Shown here: one piece after another, positions 60,982 through 64,000 of the stretch
Layout of the letters: each line of letters opens with the position of its first letter
How positions within the stretch are numbered: position 1 is the stretch's first letter
Assembly (NCBI RefSeq): GCF_014873755.1
Contig: NZ_JADBEG010000001.1
Location: 7,600,501 to 7,664,500 of the forward strand
Source of the DNA: Amycolatopsis lexingtonensis
GTDB lineage: Bacteria > Actinomycetota > Actinomycetes > Mycobacteriales > Pseudonocardiaceae
Direction of reading: 5' to 3'
DNA length: 64,000 nt
Notes under the pieces: model-generated
The model's database searches: none
Seen by the model: only the letters and a program-made list of their open reading frames with translations
What the model was told of the DNA's origin: nothing
Translations under genes and position numbers: made by a program

Positions 60982-63021
60982 ATGCTCCTGAAGAGAACCC
61001 TCGCGGTGGTCGCCGCGGTCGCCGCCACGGTCACGGCGGTACCCGCGCAAGCGACCCCGGCCGCGGACCAAGGCGCTCCCGACTACTACGACAGCGGCGT
61101 CGCGAAGACCCCGTACATGGGCTGGAACACCTACTACGGCCTCGGCGCGCCCAGCGAGGCGTCGGTCGAGTCCGTCGCGGACTTCCTCGTCTCCAGCGGC
61201 CTGCGCGACGCCGGCTACCGCTACGTCTGGATCGACGGCGGCTGGACCGCGCCCGATCCCCGCGACGCGAGCGGCAACCTCCACGAGGACCCCGCGAAAT
61301 TCCCCAGTGGACTGTCCACTTTGGTCAAGTACGTCCACGACCGGGGCCTGAAGGCCGGCATCTACACCGACGCGGGCGCCTCCGACGGCAAGAACTGCGC
61401 GGCCGGCTCCGGCGGCCACTACGAGCAGGACACCAAGCGCTTCGCGAGCTGGAAGTTCGACGCCGTCAAGGTCGACTTCCTCTGCGGCATCGCCCAGAAC
61501 CTCAAGCCCGCCGACGCGTTCACGCAGTTCAGCCGGGCTCTGGCCAAGGCGGGGCGCCCGATGGTGCTCAACATCTGCAACCCGGTCACCGACGAATGGG
61601 GTGTCCCGCACGGCCCGGACCAGGTCGCCGGCATCGCCTACAGCTACGGCCCGCTCGTCGCCGACTCCTGGCGCACCAGCACCGACATCGCGTTCGGCAC
61701 GCCGTACGAGGGCATCTGGAAAGACGTCCTGCGCAACATGGACGCCAACGCCGCGCACCCCGAGGCGAACGGGCCCGGGCACTACAACGACCCCGACTAC
61801 CTCATCCCGATGCGCAAGACCGAGCAGGGCACCTACGAGCTGAACGAGGAGGAGTCGACCACCCAGTTCGTCATGTGGGCGGAGATGGCCTCCCCGCTGA
61901 TCCTCGGCTCCGACCCGCGCACGCTGCCCGCGTCGATGCTGAAGACGTTGAAGAACCCGGAAATCATCGGCGTCAACCAGGACAGCCTCGGCATCCAGGG
62001 CGTCCGCGTCGCGACGACCGGCACCACGGACACCTACAGCAAGGTCCTCTCCCGCACCGGTGACCGCGCGGTCGTGCTGCTCAACCGCGGTGAGGCGCCG
62101 ACGCGGATGACGCTGAAGTTCGCCGACGCCGGGCTCACCGGCCGGGTGGCCATTCGCGACCTCCGTGCCCGCGCCGATCGCGGCGCCGCCGTCGGCGAGT
62201 ACTCGGTCACCGTGCCCGCGCACGGGACCGCGTTCCTCCGCCTGCACGGCACCGACCTCGTCCCCGGCGCCGACGTCGCCGGGCCCGCGTCGGCCAGTCC
62301 CTCGGTGGTCCGCAGCGGCGGGAAGACCGTCACGTTCTTCCGCGACCGCGCCGGGAACCTCCAGCAGACCGGCCTCGACGGGCCGCGCCAGGTCGGCGGC
62401 GGGTTCCTCGGCCAGCCCGCGGCGATCGCTTCCGGGGACCGGATCGACGTCTACGTCCGCGGCCTCGACAACGTCCTCTACCAGCGCAGTTACGCGAAGA
62501 ACTGGGGTGACTGGAAGCGGCTCGGCGGCACGCTCACCGACTCGCCGTCCGTCACCAGCGACGGAACCGTCTTCGTGCGGGGTGCCGACGGCCAGGTCTG
62601 GCAGCGGACCAGCGCCGGTCGGTGGTCCGGTCTCGGTGCCCCGGGTGGCAAGCCGATCTACGGCCGCCCCGGCGCGGCGACGTCCACCAGCGGCACGGTC
62701 GTCGCGGTCCGGACCGCCGACGACAGCGTCTGGGCTCGCACGAACACCGGCGGCACCTGGTCGGACTGGACGTCGATCGGTGGCACGGTCAGCAGCAGCC
62801 CGACGCTGGTCGCCGTCGGCGCGAAGGTCGCGCTCACCGCGTCCGCGAGCGACTACTCGCTGTGGGCCAACGACTGGTCCGGCTCGTGGGCGGGCTGGTT
62901 CAAACGGCCGGAGTACCCGAGCGGGAGCATCGTGGGCACCCTGGGCGCGGCGTCCGACGGCGCGTCGCTGTGGTTCGCGGCGCGCGGTCCGGACGACCAT
63001 GTCCACGTAGCCCGGTTCTAG
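60982..63021 (+). CDS. Secreted alpha-galactosidase GH27 with C-terminal propeller module
   Basis: A 679-residue exported enzyme (signal peptide LLKRTLAVVAAVAATVTA ending AQA). The GH27 domain spans about residues 45-440: TPYMGWNTYYGL, nucleophile Asp 165 in VKVDFLCG, and acid/base Asp 235 in RTSTDIAFG, 70 residues later as expected. Residues about 445-679 are repeats of the PLL/beta-propeller lectin kind (VFVRGADGQVWQRT, VRTADDSVWART), probably for carbohydrate binding. It releases galactose outside the cell. ATG 60982 lacks an ideal site; AAGG lies 10 bases away. Confidence 0.93.
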   Translation: MLLKRTLAVVAAVAATVTAVPAQATPAADQGAPDYYDSGVAKTPYMGWNTYYGLGAPSEASVESVADFLVSSGLRDAGYRYVWIDGGWTAPDPRDASGNLHEDPAKFPSGLSTLVKYVHDRGLKAGIYTDAGASDGKNCAAGSGGHYEQDTKRFASWKFDAVKVDFLCGIAQNLKPADAFTQFSRALAKAGRPMVLNICNPVTDEWGVPHGPDQVAGIAYSYGPLVADSWRTSTDIAFGTPYEGIWKDVLRNMDANAAHPEANGPGHYNDPDYLIPMRKTEQGTYELNEEESTTQFVMWAEMASPLILGSDPRTLPASMLKTLKNPEIIGVNQDSLGIQGVRVATTGTTDTYSKVLSRTGDRAVVLLNRGEAPTRMTLKFADAGLTGRVAIRDLRARADRGAAVGEYSVTVPAHGTAFLRLHGTDLVPGADVAGPASASPSVVRSGGKTVTFFRDRAGNLQQTGLDGPRQVGGGFLGQPAAIASGDRIDVYVRGLDNVLYQRSYAKNWGDWKRLGGTLTDSPSVTSDGTVFVRGADGQVWQRTSAGRWSGLGAPGGKPIYGRPGAATSTSGTVVAVRTADDSVWARTNTGGTWSDWTSIGGTVSSSPTLVAVGAKVALTASASDYSLWANDWSGSWAGWFKRPEYPSGSIVGTLGAASDGASLWFAARGPDDHVHVARF

Positions 63022-63036
63022 GAACAGGAGAAGGCG

Positions 63037-63720
63037 ATGTCCACGCGTACGGCGGTGGTTACGGGAGCGGCGTCCGGGATCGGCAAAGCGACCGCCCGGA
63101 AGCTCCTCGACGACGGCTACCGCGTGCTGGGCGTGGACATCGCCGAACTCCCGGACGGCATCACGCCGATCCGGGGCAGCGTCAGCAATGAGGCGACCTG
63201 GGCCGGTATCGGCGAGGTCGACGCGCTGGTCAGCAACGCCTACGTCCCCAGCACCGGGCCGCTGCACGAGATCGACCGCGCCGAGTGGGAACGCCAGCTC
63301 GACGTCAACCTCACCGGCACGTACCTCGCGCTGAAGGCCTGCCTGCCGTCCCTGCGCGAGCGGCGCGGCGCGGTCGTGCTGGTCTCGTCGGTGCACGCGC
63401 ACTTCGGGCTGCCGGGCCACCCCGCGTACGCCGCGAGCAAGGGCGCGCTGGTCGCGCTGGCCCGGCAGCTTGCCGTCGAATACGCCCCCGACGTGCGCGT
63501 CAACTCCGTGCTGCCGGGGCCCGTGCTCACCGAAGCCTGGAACCGCATCTCGCCGGAGGACCGTGAGCGCAGCGCGCGGGCGACCCCGGCGGGCCGGCTC
63601 GGCGACCCGGCCGAAGTGGCGAACGCGATCGCCTTCCTGCTCTCGGACGCCGCGTCGTTCGTCACCGGAGCCGAGCTGACCGTCGACGGCGGCTGGTCCG
63701 CCGCCAAGGATTCCGCGTAG
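63037..63720 (+). CDS. SDR, probable sugar dehydrogenase
   Basis: A 227-residue SDR with TGAASGIG cofactor loop, NAYV (N in place of NNAG), Ser in [10 protein letters not shown], and YAASKGAL active site. The C-terminal [13 protein letters not shown] is usual. It lies between the GH27 and galactonate dehydratase genes, so it is likely the D-galactose (or L-fucose/L-arabinose-like) dehydrogenase that opens the oxidative pathway; specificity is inferred from context. ATG 63037 has AGGAG upstream. Confidence 0.88.
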   Translation: MSTRTAVVTGAASGIGKATARKLLDDGYRVLGVDIAELPDGITPIRGSVSNEATWAGIGEVDALVSNAYVPSTGPLHEIDRAEWERQLDVNLTGTYLALKACLPSLRERRGAVVLVSSVHAHFGLPGHPAYAASKGALVALARQLAVEYAPDVRVNSVLPGPVLTEAWNRISPEDRERSARATPAGRLGDPAEVANAIAFLLSDAASFVTGAELTVDGGWSAAKDSA

Positions 63721-63733
63721 ATGGGGGACACGG

Positions 63734-64000
63734 GTGAAGATCACCGGGGTTGAAACGTTTCTGGTCGCGCCGCGCTGGCTTTTCCTCAAGGTCAGCACGG
63801 ACGAGGGCGTCTGCGGCTGGGGCGAGCCCGTGGTCGAGGGCCGCGCGGAGACCGTGCGCGCGGCCGTGCACGAGTTGTCCGACCTGCTGATCGGCCAGGA
63901 CCCGCTGCGCATCGAGGACCACTGGCAGGTGCTGCGCCGCGGCGGCTTCTACCGCGGCGGCCCGGTGCTTTCCAGCGCGCTGGCCGGGTACGACCACGCC
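63734..64000 (+). CDS. dgoD: Galactonate dehydratase, N-terminal part
   Basis: Cut off by the right edge; 89 codons are present. The enolase-superfamily opening ([20 protein letters not shown]), [34 protein letters not shown] and [20 protein letters not shown] match D-galactonate dehydratase closely. It dehydrates galactonate to 2-keto-3-deoxygalactonate. GTG 63734 has a G-rich site (GGGGG) eight bases upstream. The rest of the enzyme, and any KDGal kinase, would lie beyond the window. Confidence 0.88.
   Translation, partial: MKITGVETFLVAPRWLFLKVSTDEGVCGWGEPVVEGRAETVRAAVHELSDLLIGQDPLRIEDHWQVLRRGGFYRGGPVLSSALAGYDHA

Noticed and set aside
60958..63912. Minus-strand open frame of 984 codons opposite the GH27 and SDR genes
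   Set aside because: It is the antisense shadow of clear GH27 and SDR genes; composition is Arg/Ala/Val/Gly-rich without domains.

Overview
The window reads as chromosomal DNA of a very high-GC filamentous actinomycete. The best guess is the family Pseudonocardiaceae, most likely Amycolatopsis. This is an inference from codon use, many GTG starts, F420/LLM-type oxidoreductases, DasR-type operators, an EspG/PPE-like type VII secretion (T7SS) accessory locus and numerous long perfect palindromes. No rRNA, tRNA, CRISPR array, phage or insertion sequence was found. The window holds about 65 genes.

Left part (1-31 kb). A conserved backbone dedA-fba-DUF3151-(Rv0358-like)-purA has the same order and relative orientation as the Mycobacterium tuberculosis block Rv0364-Rv0363c-Rv0360c-Rv0358-Rv0357c (from memory), but it is interrupted by accessory genes. 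These are nagA with a DasR-type operator (1.7 kb), a SigE-family sigma factor, a translationally coupled Baeyer-Villiger monooxygenase/metal-dependent hydrolase/ferredoxin reductase operon (2.8-6.2 kb), redox enzymes (SDR, aldo/keto reductase, LLM), a type II toxin-antitoxin pair (11.3-12 kb), a secreted lipase with a divergent TetR, a GGDEF protein, an MFS exporter, a glycosyltransferase, a small GH18 chitinase with a second DasR-type operator (24.45 kb), a peptide ABC transporter operon (24.5-29.5 kb) and a secreted HNH nuclease.

Middle part (31-42.3 kb). purA is followed by OsmC, LLM, a CPA1 antiporter, an aromatic-acid type MFS transporter with TGTGCG operator repeats, an amino-acid permease, a serine hydrolase, a secreted GDPD phosphodiesterase and purD.

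T7SS accessory locus (42.4-47.4 kb). Six co-directional genes encode a PE-like protein with a YxxxD export motif, a DUF3558-like lipoprotein, a PPE-like protein, an EspG-like chaperone, a small EspC-like protein, and a WXG100-like helical domain fused through 17 glycines to a lytic transglycosylase. The core ESX machinery is absent from the window, so this looks like an orphan effector/substrate module probably exported by an ESX apparatus encoded elsewhere.

Right part (47.4-64 kb). Aminotransferase, methyltransferase, HAD and threonine aldolase genes and a sigma/anti-sigma-like pair lead into a galactoside catabolic island. It contains a GntR/FadR regulator, a sugar ABC transporter, a cytoplasmic GH36 and a secreted GH27 alpha-galactosidase, a lactonase, a KDPG/KDPGal-type aldolase, an SDR and galactonate dehydratase (cut by the window end). 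Together these fit an oxidative (De Ley-Doudoroff) galactose route.

A recurring theme is perfect palindromes, often built around TTTCACGTGAAA or TTCA-type stems. They lie between genes and also in frame in the 5' ends of coding regions. Two of them are flanked by 17-18 bp direct repeats, suggesting a small mobile palindromic element.
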